Source of the DNA: Mesorhizobium sp. AR07 | Lineage (GTDB): Bacteria; Pseudomonadota; Alphaproteobacteria; Rhizobiales; Rhizobiaceae | DNA length: 64,000 nucleotides | Assembly (NCBI RefSeq): GCF_024746815.1 | Contig: NZ_CP080525.1 | Coordinates: forward strand, 5,636,501 to 5,700,500 | Reading direction: 5' to 3' | Shown here: positions 13,059 through 22,254 of the stretch, in pieces | Position numbering within the stretch: the stretch's first letter is position 1 | Layout: every line of letters starts with the position of its first letter | Notes under the pieces: model-generated | Seen by the model: the letters and a program-made list of their open reading frames with translations, nothing else | Database searches by the model: none | What the model was told of the DNA's origin: nothing | Position numbers and translations under genes: made by a program

Positions 13059-13964
13059 ATGAACGCTAAGCATGCAAACGGCGTCGCCTTTAGCGATGGC
13101 AAGTTCGTCCCAGCCGGCGATGCCAAGATATCCGTTCTCGATTGGGGTTTTACCCGTTCGGATGTCACATACGACGTCGTGCATGTCCGGGACGGAAGCT
13201 TCTTTCGTATGGACGATCACCTTGCGCGGTTCGAGCGATCGATGCTGGGCATCCGGCTGACTCCACCTCATTCGATGGCAGAGATTGCTTCGATAGCAGA
13301 GCGATGTGTTGCCCTTTCTGGGCTGCGGGATGCCTATGTAGCCATGGTCTGCACCCGTGGGAGCCCGCGCGTTTTCGGCTCCAGGCGGCCGCAGGACTGC
13401 GACAACAAGCTTATCGTTTATGCCATTCCATGGATCGACGTTATCCCGCTCGATGTGCAGGCCCGCGGAGCCTATCTCCATATCGCTTCGGTGCCACGGA
13501 TTCCCCCGGCCTCCATAGACCCGACCGTCAAGAACTACCATTGGGGCGATCTGACCCGCGGCCTCTTCGAGGCTCATGACACGGGGGCCGACACCGCCGT
13601 CCTGTTGGATTGCGACGGTTATGTCACCGAAGGGCCAGGATTCAACGTCTTCATCGCGCGTCACGGCGAAGTGCTCACCCCCGATCGGGGTGCCCTGGAG
13701 GGGATCACGCGCCGTTCGGTGCTCGAACTTTGCGAAATGCTCGCCATTCCGGCGCGGATTGCGCCTTTGCGGAAGCAGGATCTGCTGTCGGCGGATGAAA
13801 TGTTCTGCACAACGACAGCCGGCGGCGTCATGCCTGTATCGCGCATCAACGATCACATCATGAGCGGCGGCAAACCAGGAAAAATAAGCACGCAGCTCAA
13901 GTCATTCTATTGGGAACAGCACAAGGCAGGTTGGCACCAGACACCAGTTAACTACTCCGCATAG
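13059..13964 (+). CDS. Class IV aminotransferase (branched-chain/D-amino-acid/(R)-amine type)
   Basis: A 301-residue fold-type IV PLP enzyme. The PLP-binding Lys is at about 158 (PTVKNYHWGDL), and the other conserved blocks are ISVLDWGFTRSDVTYDV, MVCTRGSP, GYVTEGPGFNVFI and the C-terminal TTTAGGVMPV. The W-containing start and the missing typical BCAT signature place it nearer to D-amino-acid or (R)-amine transaminases. An upstream ATG at 12966 would add 31 unconserved residues, so I chose 13059 with AGGAAG upstream. It is directly followed by a polyamine-type ABC importer, so its substrate is probably an imported amine or amino acid. Confidence 0.8.
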   Translation: MNAKHANGVAFSDGKFVPAGDAKISVLDWGFTRSDVTYDVVHVRDGSFFRMDDHLARFERSMLGIRLTPPHSMAEIASIAERCVALSGLRDAYVAMVCTRGSPRVFGSRRPQDCDNKLIVYAIPWIDVIPLDVQARGAYLHIASVPRIPPASIDPTVKNYHWGDLTRGLFEAHDTGADTAVLLDCDGYVTEGPGFNVFIARHGEVLTPDRGALEGITRRSVLELCEMLAIPARIAPLRKQDLLSADEMFCTTTAGGVMPVSRINDHIMSGGKPGKISTQLKSFYWEQHKAGWHQTPVNYSA

Positions 13965-13982
13965 ACGGCTCAACGAAGGGGA

Positions 13983-15044
13983 ATGAAAATGATCAGAATG
14001 AAAAGACGTGAATTTCTGTCTCTGACAACCACTATGGCAGCCGGCGCATTGGCGTCTTCCGCATTCAAGCCGGCCTGGGCGGCCGGCAAGGAGCTGCGTA
14101 TCCTGACCTGGGAGGGATATGCCGACGATCAGTGGGTCAAGGCCTTCGAGCAAAAGACCGGATCGACCGTAAGCATCAGCTATACGGGCAGCGTTGATGA
14201 AATCTTCGCCAAGATGACGGCGTCGGGTGGCGCGGATTTTGACGTCATCGCCATCGAGACGTCATCCTACAAGCGGCTGACGCAGGAGAAGCTTCTCCAG
14301 CCTGTCGATCTCGCCAAAGTCCCGCAGTCGAGCAATCTTTTGCCGGCTTTCCGTTCCGTGTCGGCGATTATTTTCGATGGCAAGCCATACGCGGTTCCCT
14401 TCGCCTGGGGTTCCATTCCGCTGATCTACAGCACCGACACGTTCAAAACCGCGCCTGACAGCTGGAGCATTCTTTGGGACAAGAAATACAAGGGTCGCAT
14501 CATCGTGATGGATGATGCCAACAACGCGATCGTCACCACGGCGCTCTTGCTCGGCATCAAGGATCCCTTCAACCTCTCCGCCGACCAGTTCTCACAGGTC
14601 AAGGCCAAGCTTCTGGAGCAGAAAGCCAATGTCGCGAGCTACTATGCCGGCTTCGACGACGGCGTCAGTATTTTCGCTCAAGGAGGCATCGATCTAATGA
14701 TGTCGATGGGTGAGCCTCAGGCACCGATGTTGCGCAGCCGTGGCGCCAATGTCGGGCTTACAATTCCGAAGGAAGGTGCGATCGGCTGGATCGATTGCTG
14801 GGCGATCAGCGCCAAGGCCCGCGATACCGAACTCGCTCATGCATGGGTCGACGCCATGCTTGAAAAGGCGGTTGGAACCTACATCAGCGAAAAGACCGGT
14901 TACGGCAACACCACCAATGGTGACGCCAATGACAAGATCGGCTTGACCTATTCCGACAGGCTTGTCTTCCTCCAGGCGCCCGAAGATTTCGGCCGTCGCA
15001 TCGAATTGTGGAACGAGATCAAGGCAACTCCGGTTCAACAATGA
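13983..15044 (+). CDS. ABC substrate-binding protein, PotD (polyamine) type
   Basis: The 353-residue periplasmic protein has a twin-arginine signal (MKRREFLSLTTTMAAGALASS, cleavage after about AWA) and the group-1 binding-protein fold: LRILTWEGYADDQWVKAFEQKTG, DFDVIAIETSS, YAVPFAWGSIPLIYS. This is the putrescine/spermidine-type or Fe/thiamine-like cluster. It starts the four-gene importer operon that ends in an XRE-cupin gene. GAAGGGG lies before two possible ATGs (13983 and 13989); the second has the better spacing. The ligand cannot be read from the sequence; an amino compound is likely from the adjacent aminotransferase. Confidence 0.85.
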   Translation: MKMIRMKRREFLSLTTTMAAGALASSAFKPAWAAGKELRILTWEGYADDQWVKAFEQKTGSTVSISYTGSVDEIFAKMTASGGADFDVIAIETSSYKRLTQEKLLQPVDLAKVPQSSNLLPAFRSVSAIIFDGKPYAVPFAWGSIPLIYSTDTFKTAPDSWSILWDKKYKGRIIVMDDANNAIVTTALLLGIKDPFNLSADQFSQVKAKLLEQKANVASYYAGFDDGVSIFAQGGIDLMMSMGEPQAPMLRSRGANVGLTIPKEGAIGWIDCWAISAKARDTELAHAWVDAMLEKAVGTYISEKTGYGNTTNGDANDKIGLTYSDRLVFLQAPEDFGRRIELWNEIKATPVQQ

Positions 15045-16150
15045 CTGCTGCACTCTCCGAAGAAGAGGTCGTCAGACCGAACGTCATCCAGCTGGTTGGC
15101 GTAACCAAGTCCTATAGGAACCTCAACGTTCTGAAACCGGTCGATCTCGACATCAAGGATGGTGAGTTCCTCACCATCCTTGGACCATCCGGATCTGGAA
15201 AGACGACAATCTTGCGGATGATCGGCGGCTTCACGCCGCCGACATCCGGCCGCATCTTGCTGCGCGGCGCCGATATCTCCCAGGTGCCGATCTTCAGGCG
15301 GCCGTTCAACACGGTGTTCCAGGACTACGCGCTTTTCCCGCATATGACGGTTGCAAAGAACGTGGCTTACGGGTTGCGGATCAGGCGCAGACCGGCTGCT
15401 GAGATCAAGACAAGGGTCTCTGCGGTCCTTGACACCGTCAACCTGACTGACAAGGCCGAGCGCTATCCCAGCGAATTGAGCGGTGGCCAGCGCCAGCGGG
15501 TGGCGCTGGCGAGGGCCATCGTCTGCGAGCCGCAGGTCATCCTCCTGGACGAGCCGCTGGCAGCGCTGGACGCGGAGTTGCGGCGTTCGATGCAGGAGTT
15601 TCTTAAGGACCTGCAGCGGCGGATCCGCACGACATTCGTTTTCATTACCCATGATCAGGAAGAGGCGATCTCCATGTCGGATCGAATCGCCGTCATGGAC
15701 CACGGCAATCTGGTTCAGGTCGGCACGCCTCAAGAGATCTACTACAAGCCGCGGAGTGAATTCGTGGCGAAGTTCTTTGGCGAGAACAATTTGCTGCCCG
15801 CGCGGCTCGATACCGATGGTCCTACGAGCGTTGTCCAAAGTCCGCTTGGGAGGCATCCCATCCCCGCATTGGCCGGCAGTAGCGCTGACCTCTTGCTCGC
15901 CATAAGGCCGGAAAGTTTCGCCATCCACGACGGCAACGAATTGCGCGGTGATCAGCGTGTTTCCCAGGCGCGTCTGGAAAACGTCACCTTCCTCGGTGCT
16001 ACAACCCAATTGTCGCTTGCCATGGCGGGGGCAGAACACAGGATCAAGGTCAGAGTGCCAACAGACCAGTCAGGGAAGAATCTGAGTTCGGGCGACGATG
16101 TGCTGCTTCGATGGTCTGAAGCCGATGTTAGCTTTCTGCCGAGAGGATGA
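15041..16150 (+). CDS. ABC transporter ATPase, PotA type
   Basis: A 369-residue ATPase with Walker A GPSGSGKTT, signature LSGGQRQRVALARA, Walker B VILLDEPLAALD, switch FVFITHDQEEA and a C-terminal TOBE domain (residues about 280-365). It energises the neighbouring PotB/PotC-type permeases at the inner membrane. Its ATG overlaps the preceding stop (ATGA), which indicates translational coupling and fixes the start. Confidence 0.92.
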   Translation: MTAALSEEEVVRPNVIQLVGVTKSYRNLNVLKPVDLDIKDGEFLTILGPSGSGKTTILRMIGGFTPPTSGRILLRGADISQVPIFRRPFNTVFQDYALFPHMTVAKNVAYGLRIRRRPAAEIKTRVSAVLDTVNLTDKAERYPSELSGGQRQRVALARAIVCEPQVILLDEPLAALDAELRRSMQEFLKDLQRRIRTTFVFITHDQEEAISMSDRIAVMDHGNLVQVGTPQEIYYKPRSEFVAKFFGENNLLPARLDTDGPTSVVQSPLGRHPIPALAGSSADLLLAIRPESFAIHDGNELRGDQRVSQARLENVTFLGATTQLSLAMAGAEHRIKVRVPTDQSGKNLSSGDDVLLRWSEADVSFLPRG

Positions 16151-16154
16151 TGCG

Positions 16155-17054
16155 ATGACCGTGTCTACCGCCGACATCGTGCACGCCAACAATGGCGGCC
16201 CGCTATATTGGCGGCCGTCGTTCGGGAGACTTGCTGCCAGGATACTGGTCTATGGTGTCCCCACGCTCCTGATTCTAATGCCGCTTTTGTCGTTTCTGAC
16301 TTACAGCTTTCTCGAGATGAAAGACAACCAGGTTACGGGGCAACTGACGCTGTCAAATTATGCAGCGTTTTTCCAAAGTGGCAGCTATCTCTATGTTTTC
16401 TTCGGGACGGTAAAGCTTGCCTTTGTCGTCGCGGCGGTTGCGCTCATTCTAGGATATATCATCTCCTATCTGATATGGCGGCTGGAAGGCTCGGTACGCT
16501 ATCTTTTGCTGCTGCTTAGTGCACTGCCGCTGGTCATGAATTATGTAGTCAAGATCTATGCGATGCGCAGCATTCTCGGCTTCAACGGCTTCCTGAATTC
16601 CTTCCTGCTCGCCGCCGGCATCATCGATGCGCCGAGCAAACTGTTCATCTTCAACCAGACCGCCGTGATGCTAACGATGGCGGTGATCTATCTGCCATTC
16701 GGAATCCTTCCGATCTTTCTGGCACTGGAGCGCATACCGCAATCGCTGCTGAGTGCAGCGGCCGATCTCGGCGCCAAGCCTGGCCAGATATTCCTCAGCG
16801 TTGTCCTACCGCTCAGTCTGCCCGGGTCGATCGCCGGCGCGCTGTTCGTGATGGTGATCGCGCTCGGCGACTACCTCACCCCACAGATGGTAGGCGGAAG
16901 CGAGGGCTTCACGTTCGGCCGCGCCATATGGAGCCAGTTCGGCATGGCCTTCAACTGGCCTTTCGGCGCTGCATTGGCTGTTGTGCTTCTCGTTACCGTC
17001 GTCACGCTGATTAGCGTCGCGTCTCTCATCTTGCGAAATGCGAGGGTGAAATGA
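16155..17054 (+). CDS. ABC permease, PotB type
   Basis: A 299-residue inner-membrane protein with six predicted segments. The first is at VYGVPTLLILMPLLSFLTYSF, and the EAA-type loop is near ADLGAKPGQIFLSVVLPLSLPG. It pairs with the next gene to form the channel of the polyamine-type importer. I chose the ATG at 16155, four bases after the stop of the ATPase gene. Confidence 0.88.
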   Translation: MTVSTADIVHANNGGPLYWRPSFGRLAARILVYGVPTLLILMPLLSFLTYSFLEMKDNQVTGQLTLSNYAAFFQSGSYLYVFFGTVKLAFVVAAVALILGYIISYLIWRLEGSVRYLLLLLSALPLVMNYVVKIYAMRSILGFNGFLNSFLLAAGIIDAPSKLFIFNQTAVMLTMAVIYLPFGILPIFLALERIPQSLLSAAADLGAKPGQIFLSVVLPLSLPGSIAGALFVMVIALGDYLTPQMVGGSEGFTFGRAIWSQFGMAFNWPFGAALAVVLLVTVVTLISVASLILRNARVK

Positions 17055-17848
17055 CTAGGCTGGAACGTCTAACCGTCGCGTGTCTCTGGGTCATCGCCGG
17101 CCTTACTTTCGCGGTACTCTACGCGCCAGCGCTGATCGTAATCCTGTTTTCATTTTTCGCCATGAAGAACCATCAGATCGACTGGTCGAACTTCAGCCTG
17201 GAATGGTACGGGCGGCTGGCGGACAATTCGCAGCTATTGGCGGCCCTTTACAATTCGATCGTCGTCGGGATCTGCGCTGTGGTCAGCGCGACGATCATAT
17301 CGTTAGCGCTGGCCTACTACATGAAAACCGGCGTGCGGCGTGGCCGCGCCTATGTCGAGTTCATCATCTTTCTGCCGTTCGTGCTACCGGCCATAATCAC
17401 CGGAATCTCGCTGCTGGTCGCATTTCGGGAAATCGGGCTGGAGCGAAGCCTGATCACGGTCACTATCGGCCATGTCGTGCTGATCCTGGCGGTGGTCTAT
17501 CGCATGGTCACAATCAGGCTCGACACACTTGAGAATTCGCAAATAGAAGCGTCTCTCGATCTTGGCGCAAACGGTCTCGAAACCTTCCTCTATGTTGTTC
17601 TCCCCCAGTTGCGATCGGCGCTGTTGACCAGCTCGCTGCTTGCTTTTGCGCTGTCGTTCGACGAAACATTAGTCACGTTCTTTCTCGTCGGCGGGGAAAC
17701 GACGCTGCCCATGCGGCTCTGGGCAATGATGCGAACCGGCTTTACCCCTGAGATAAATGCGCTCGTTTCGATCGTCCTGTGCGTAACATTGTTGTTCGCG
17801 GCGTTGGGTGCGATGTCGCTTCGCGAGAGTATTGAACGCAAGCCATAG
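17051..17848 (+). CDS. ABC permease, PotC type
   Basis: A 265-residue six-segment permease. The EAA loop is ASLDLGANGLETFLYVVLPQL. The start overlaps the stop of the PotB-type gene (ATGA), so the two subunits are co-translated. No ATPase or binding protein is duplicated; the set 13983-17848 is a complete four-part importer. Confidence 0.9.
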   Translation: MTRLERLTVACLWVIAGLTFAVLYAPALIVILFSFFAMKNHQIDWSNFSLEWYGRLADNSQLLAALYNSIVVGICAVVSATIISLALAYYMKTGVRRGRAYVEFIIFLPFVLPAIITGISLLVAFREIGLERSLITVTIGHVVLILAVVYRMVTIRLDTLENSQIEASLDLGANGLETFLYVVLPQLRSALLTSSLLAFALSFDETLVTFFLVGGETTLPMRLWAMMRTGFTPEINALVSIVLCVTLLFAALGAMSLRESIERKP

Positions 17849-17893
17849 CGTGGCGAAGATTGTGGTCTAGGCAATTGGAATCGACGGCAAGAT

Positions 17894-18553
17894 ATGAACA
17901 AAAAAACCAAAGACCTTGGAAAATTGCTGAAGGAGCGGCGCGCCTATCATGGATGGACGCTTGCCGAAGTCAGCTCCATGACTGGCATTGCCACGTCGAC
18001 ATTGTCGAAGGTCGAGAACGGTCACATCTCACCGAATTTCGACACCATATTGAAGCTGTCGCACGGCCTTGGTGTCGAGATCGGCGACCTGCTGAATTCG
18101 GCGCCCAGCGAGCCCACGCCACCGCTTGTGGTTGCCCGGCGCAGCATCAGCCGCAATTTCGAAGGCCAGAGGCTCGATCGCCAGCATTATAGCTACAGCT
18201 ATCTGTCCGCCGACGTGGCGCACAAGCGCATCATCCCGATCCATATCGAGGTGCAGGCGATGACCCCCGAGGAGATGGGGCCGCTGACGGCGCATGTGGG
18301 TGAGGAATTCATGCTCGTCCTGAGTGGCAAGGTGCGTCTGTACAGCGAGTATTATGAGCCGATGGATCTGGAGCAGGGGGACAGCGTCTATCTCGATAGC
18401 ACCATGAAACACGGCTACATGTCGTTGCAAGAACCAAGCAGTTCCATCCTTGTTTGCTGCTCAAGCGCCACGCCGAACCTGGCGCAGACATTGCGGGAGA
18501 TCATCAAGGACCAGATCATCCAGGAATCGCTGTCCGGCCCGAAAGCTGACTGA
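17894..18553 (+). CDS. XRE-family regulator with C-terminal cupin domain
   Basis: The 219-residue protein has an N-terminal helix-turn-helix (residues 8-62, TLAEVSSMTGIATSTLSKVENG) and a C-terminal cupin (about 115-195, with LTAHVGEEFMLVLSGKVRLYSE and LEQGDSVYLDSTMKHGYM). This layout is that of PuuR/SutR-type repressors of amine and amino-acid catabolism, in which the cupin senses a small ligand. It lies 45 bases after the last permease gene and in the same direction, so it probably regulates the aminotransferase/importer operon. Ligand unknown. Confidence 0.85.
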   Translation: MNKKTKDLGKLLKERRAYHGWTLAEVSSMTGIATSTLSKVENGHISPNFDTILKLSHGLGVEIGDLLNSAPSEPTPPLVVARRSISRNFEGQRLDRQHYSYSYLSADVAHKRIIPIHIEVQAMTPEEMGPLTAHVGEEFMLVLSGKVRLYSEYYEPMDLEQGDSVYLDSTMKHGYMSLQEPSSSILVCCSSATPNLAQTLREIIKDQIIQESLSGPKAD

Positions 18554-18578
18554 GCGGCGATGCCTGCGCGCGCCGGCG

Positions 18579-19544
18579 CTAATCGAGCAGATAAGCCATA
18601 TGCGAGACAACGCTGATTTTGCGAAAGGCCCGCAAGCGCTCGATGGCCTTGTCGCTCGACCGCTGCAAATGTTCGCGCAGCGCGTCCTGCGCCGAAGCCG
18701 GGTTGCCGGCAGCGATGGCGTCCATGATTTCCAGATGCTCGTCCATGAAGGCATCGATCGGCAATCTGCCCCGCACCGCCCTCTGGATGTGCTTGCCCGC
18801 AACGAGGATGCCGCGCGTGCGGACAAGGGTTTCCAGTATGTCGGAATTGGAGCTGTACTGCAGCAGCTTCACGTGCAGGTCCTCCTCGAGCCCATCCAGT
18901 TCGGCCGGCTCCACCAGCGGAAATTTTGCCGAGGCCTGCGTCAGGCGCCCACGCATTTCGGAAAGCGCGTCGGAAGGAATGCGGGCTATCGCGGTGCGCA
19001 AAGCAGCCGGCTCGAGCAACAGCCGTATTTCATACAAATCCTGGAATCGGCGCTCGTCGAGCGGATTTATCCACCAGCGGGATTTCTCGTCGCTTATCAC
19101 GATGCCGTTCTTCGCCGCATGGTTCAATATGTCGCCGGCGACGGTCCTGCCAACCTTGTAGTGGCGCGCCAGAGCAAGTTCGTTGATGCGGCAGCTTCCA
19201 AACACGGCGCGCAGGACGACCGTTTCCTCGAAATCGTAATAGTAGGATTGCCAGGCGAAGGCCTTGGCATTCTTCGGCGCTTCAAAATCGAGCATCTCGC
19301 CCGTTATTTTCAGCCGCAGCGGCGGCCCGCCCTTTCCAGCCAGCACGCCACGGCCCTCGAACCGACGGACCAGCCCCTCCGCCTCCAGCGTAGCGAGCGC
19401 CTGCTTGACCGGCGATCGGCTGGAACCAAAGAGGGCGGCGATCGGTCCCTCGAGCAGGACAGTGCCTTCCGGAACAAATCCGCCGAGGACAGCCCTTCTG
19501 AGGTTGTCGGCGATGGATTCATAAGCGAGCGGGCGATGCCCCAT
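18579..19544 (-). CDS. GntR/FCD-type regulator with two winged-helix segments
   Basis: The 321-residue protein carries a GntR winged helix at the N-terminus (about residues 6-70, FGSSRSPVKQALATLEAEGLVRR). A second helix-turn-helix-like stretch follows (about 108-150, RINELALARHYKVGRTVAGDILN). The C-terminus is an all-helical FCD-type ligand domain (about 170-300, LYEIRLLLEPAALRTAI). Ordinary GntR/FCD proteins have one winged helix and 220-250 residues, so the extra DNA-binding-like segment is unusual. It lies directly downstream of the dehydratase gene on the same strand and is probably its regulator. The palindrome at 21114-21123 is a candidate operator. Confidence 0.82.
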   Translation of the reverse strand: MGHRPLAYESIADNLRRAVLGGFVPEGTVLLEGPIAALFGSSRSPVKQALATLEAEGLVRRFEGRGVLAGKGGPPLRLKITGEMLDFEAPKNAKAFAWQSYYYDFEETVVLRAVFGSCRINELALARHYKVGRTVAGDILNHAAKNGIVISDEKSRWWINPLDERRFQDLYEIRLLLEPAALRTAIARIPSDALSEMRGRLTQASAKFPLVEPAELDGLEEDLHVKLLQYSSNSDILETLVRTRGILVAGKHIQRAVRGRLPIDAFMDEHLEIMDAIAAGNPASAQDALREHLQRSSDKAIERLRAFRKISVVSHMAYLLD

Positions 19545-19562
19545 GCGACTCCTTTCGAGACG

Positions 19563-21092
19563 TCAGGTTACCGCCCCTATTTGCCAAGGGACGAATTCGG
19601 AGTCACCATAATTGTAACCTTCGCTCAGTGTGCGTTCGCCCGAAGCGACGGCGACAATCTTTTCGAAAATGCGCTCGCCTGCCTCGACGATGCTGTCGCT
19701 TCCATCGATGATGCCGCCGCAATTGATGTCCATGTCCTCGCTCATATGCTCGAACATGGCATTGTTCGTGGCAACCTTGATGCAAGGCGCCGGCTTGAAC
19801 CCGGAAACGGAACCGCGCCCCGTTGTGAACACGATCAGGTTGCACCCGCCCGCGACCTGTCCTGTGACAGCGACCGGGTCGTAGCCGGGCGTGTCCATGA
19901 AGACGAAACCGGGTTCCCGGATCGGTTCGGCATACTCATAGACTTCCCGCAGCGGCATCGATCCGCCCTTGGCGACCGCGCCCAGGGATTTCTCGAGGAT
20001 CGTCGTGAGGCCGCCCTCCTTGTTGCCGTGCGAGGGGTTGTTGTTGAGCTCCGCGCCGTTTTTCGCGGTGTAGTCGCGCCACCATTCAATTCGTGCCATC
20101 AGCTTGCGCGCGATCTCCGGCGTCGCCGCGCGGCGCGTCAGCAGGTGTTCGGCGCCATAGATTTCGGGCGTTTCACTGAGCACCGCGGTGCCGCCATGCT
20201 CGACCAGAAGGTCGGCGGCATAGCCGAGCGCCGGATTGGCGGTGATGCCGGAGTAACCGTCGGATCCGCCGCACTGAAGCGCCAGCTTGATGCCGGAAAG
20301 CGAAACGGTCGTCCTTTGCTCGGCGTTGATGGCCGGCAGTATGTCGCGAATAATGCCAATCGCCTCTTCGATCGTCTTGCGCGTGCCGCCAAGCTGCTGG
20401 ATCGTCATGGTCCGCAGCATTGGCCCTTCCTCCAGGTCGAAGGCCTTGACGAGATGGCTGATCTGGTTCGTCTCGCAGCCGAGCCCGATCATCAGGATGG
20501 CGGCGAAATTCGGGTTCCTCGCGTAGCCACTCAACGTTCGGCGCAGATACTGATATCCCTCGGTGTTCGTGGGGATCGCACATCCCGTACCGTGAGTGAG
20601 CGCTACGACGCCGTCGACATTGGTGAATTCACCGAAGCCGTTTGTCTTGAAATGATCGGCGACCGCTCGAGCCACCGTGGCCGAGCAATTCACCGAGGTG
20701 ATGATGCCGATATAGTTCCTGGTGCCGATCAGTCCCGATGCGCGCCGGTAACCTTGGAAGGTCCTGCGTTCATTTTCGGGCAGCAGAGGCGTCGGTCCGC
20801 CGTCGACGGCGAATTCATGCGAAACGGCGCTGTCGAGCATTGCCAGATTGTGCAGGTGGACGTGGCTACCGGGAAGGATGTTGGTACTCGTACGGCCAAT
20901 GATCTGTCCGTATTTGGACACCGGTTCGCCTTCGCCGATCGCTCGCAAGGCAATTTTATGTCCGCTGGGAATCTCGGCTTGAGCGATAACCTCGCCGAGG
21001 TCTTCAGCTATTTCAATCCGCCTCGTGGCTACCGCGACATTGTCCGCGTTGTGCAGTCGGATGATGGCCGGAGCCGATCGACGAACTGGCAT
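19563..21092 (-). CDS. UxaA-family sugar-acid dehydratase (altronate/galactarate type)
   Basis: The 509-residue product combines an N-terminal SAF domain (about residues 10-85, LHNADNVAVATRRIE) with the UxaA catalytic region. Marks of the family are VNCSATVARAV, THGTGCAIPTNTEGY, LQCGGSDGYSGITANPALG and NPSHGNKEGGLTTILEKSLG. Known members dehydrate D-altronate or D-galactarate to 2-keto-3-deoxy acids using iron. I chose ATG 21092 because GGAGGT lies six bases before it; the frame is open to 21305 but the extension is not conserved. The divergent aldolase gene suggests dehydration followed by aldol cleavage. The true sugar acid is unknown. Confidence 0.88.
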   Translation of the reverse strand: MPVRRSAPAIIRLHNADNVAVATRRIEIAEDLGEVIAQAEIPSGHKIALRAIGEGEPVSKYGQIIGRTSTNILPGSHVHLHNLAMLDSAVSHEFAVDGGPTPLLPENERRTFQGYRRASGLIGTRNYIGIITSVNCSATVARAVADHFKTNGFGEFTNVDGVVALTHGTGCAIPTNTEGYQYLRRTLSGYARNPNFAAILMIGLGCETNQISHLVKAFDLEEGPMLRTMTIQQLGGTRKTIEEAIGIIRDILPAINAEQRTTVSLSGIKLALQCGGSDGYSGITANPALGYAADLLVEHGGTAVLSETPEIYGAEHLLTRRAATPEIARKLMARIEWWRDYTAKNGAELNNNPSHGNKEGGLTTILEKSLGAVAKGGSMPLREVYEYAEPIREPGFVFMDTPGYDPVAVTGQVAGGCNLIVFTTGRGSVSGFKPAPCIKVATNNAMFEHMSEDMDINCGGIIDGSDSIVEAGERIFEKIVAVASGERTLSEGYNYGDSEFVPWQIGAVT

Positions 21093-21113
21093 AATCACCT
21101 CCATTAATGAGTA

Positions 21114-21123
21114 TTGCATGCAA
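21114..21123. promoter_or_regulatory. Palindrome TTGCATGCAA, candidate GntR operator
   Basis: A perfect 10-bp palindrome lies 22 bp before the dehydratase start and 76 bp before the divergent aldolase start. GntR/FCD regulators bind short palindromes of this form. The double-HTH GntR gene lies at the end of the dehydratase transcript. Assignment is by position only. Confidence 0.4.
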
Positions 21124-21198
21124 AAATCATTCATGTTAGGCAGGTGAAAGTCAAGAGAAGACTTTGAATCACGAAGATTCTTGGGGGATTTTCCGAAA

Positions 21199-22122
21199 AT
21201 GGCTAAGGACGAACCGTATTCGGGCCTGTTTCCGGTGGCGCCGACACCCTTCACCGAAACCGGAGAGATCGATCTTGCAGGCCAGCGCCGGGTGCTGGAT
21301 TGCATGATCGATCAGAAGGTCGACGGCATCTGCATTCTGGCCAACTATTCAGAGCAGTTCCTGCTTTCAGACGACGAGAGGGCGCAACTCACTGACCTAT
21401 GCCTGGAGCACGTGGCGGGTCGCGTGCCGGTGATGGTCACCTGCAGCCATTTCAGCACCGAGATCGCCAGTGTGCGCGCGCGCCATGCGGCTGATCACGG
21501 TGCCAAGCTGATCATGTTGATGCCTCCCTATCATGGCGCCGGCATTAAGCTCGACGAAGCGTCGATCCAGGAGCATTTCGCCAGGGTTGCGGACGCGGCG
21601 CGGTTGCCGATCATGGTCCAGGACGCTCCATTGAGCGGCGTTTCTCTCTCTGTCGAATTCCTCGTACGCCTGGCGCAGACCTTTCCCCTGGTCCGTTATT
21701 TCAAGATCGAAGTGCCGGGCACGGCCGGCAAGCTGCGCGAGCTGATCGAAAAGGGTGGAGATGCGATCGAGGGTCCATTCGACGGCGAAGAAGCAATTAC
21801 CTTGATGGCTGATCTCGACGCTGGCGCAACCGGCATCATGTCGAGCGCGTTGCTTCCCGACCTCATTCGCCCCGTCATCCAGCATCATTACGCCGGCCGT
21901 CGGCAAGATGCGATGAAGGCTTACGAGCGTATTCTGCCTCTGATCAACTATGAAAACCGGCAATGTGGATTGCGGGCGACGAAGACAGTGATGGCCGAAG
22001 GCAAGGTTATCAAGTCCGACCATGTCAGGCATCCGCTGAAGGCCCTGCATCCAGCGACGCGCGATGGCTTGCTGGAACTTGCCCGTAGTATCGATCCCTT
22101 GGCCCTGCATTGGGGCAAGTGA
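21199..22122 (+). CDS. DapA-family (dihydrodipicolinate synthase-like) aldolase
   Basis: A 307-residue class I aldolase/dehydratase. The Schiff-base lysine is in RYFKIEVPGTAGK, and the family signatures are VDGICILANYSEQFLLSDDER and MVTCSHFSTE. In sugar-acid pathways such enzymes cleave or dehydrate 2-keto-3-deoxy acids, for example those formed by UxaA-type dehydratases. An upstream in-frame TTG at 21181 is possible, but the ATG at 21199 with GGGGGA is better. It faces away from the dehydratase across a 106-bp control region and is followed by the shikimate-dehydrogenase-like gene. Confidence 0.85.
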   Translation: MAKDEPYSGLFPVAPTPFTETGEIDLAGQRRVLDCMIDQKVDGICILANYSEQFLLSDDERAQLTDLCLEHVAGRVPVMVTCSHFSTEIASVRARHAADHGAKLIMLMPPYHGAGIKLDEASIQEHFARVADAARLPIMVQDAPLSGVSLSVEFLVRLAQTFPLVRYFKIEVPGTAGKLRELIEKGGDAIEGPFDGEEAITLMADLDAGATGIMSSALLPDLIRPVIQHHYAGRRQDAMKAYERILPLINYENRQCGLRATKTVMAEGKVIKSDHVRHPLKALHPATRDGLLELARSIDPLALHWGK

Positions 22123-22254
22123 GACTTGACGGTATCGCTCAACCACATGATGCCGTCACGGACAGCGCATCGCCGTAAAACCGCACGCGGGACGGAGCTC
22201 GACCGGTCTGCGACAAAGCAAAGTTTCTCTGCCCGTAGAAGGGACTTGCCTTAG

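Noticed and set aside
18450..21107. 885-codon plus-strand frame
   Set aside because: It runs antisense through the GntR and UxaA genes, which have clear domains; long antisense frames are expected in GC-rich DNA.
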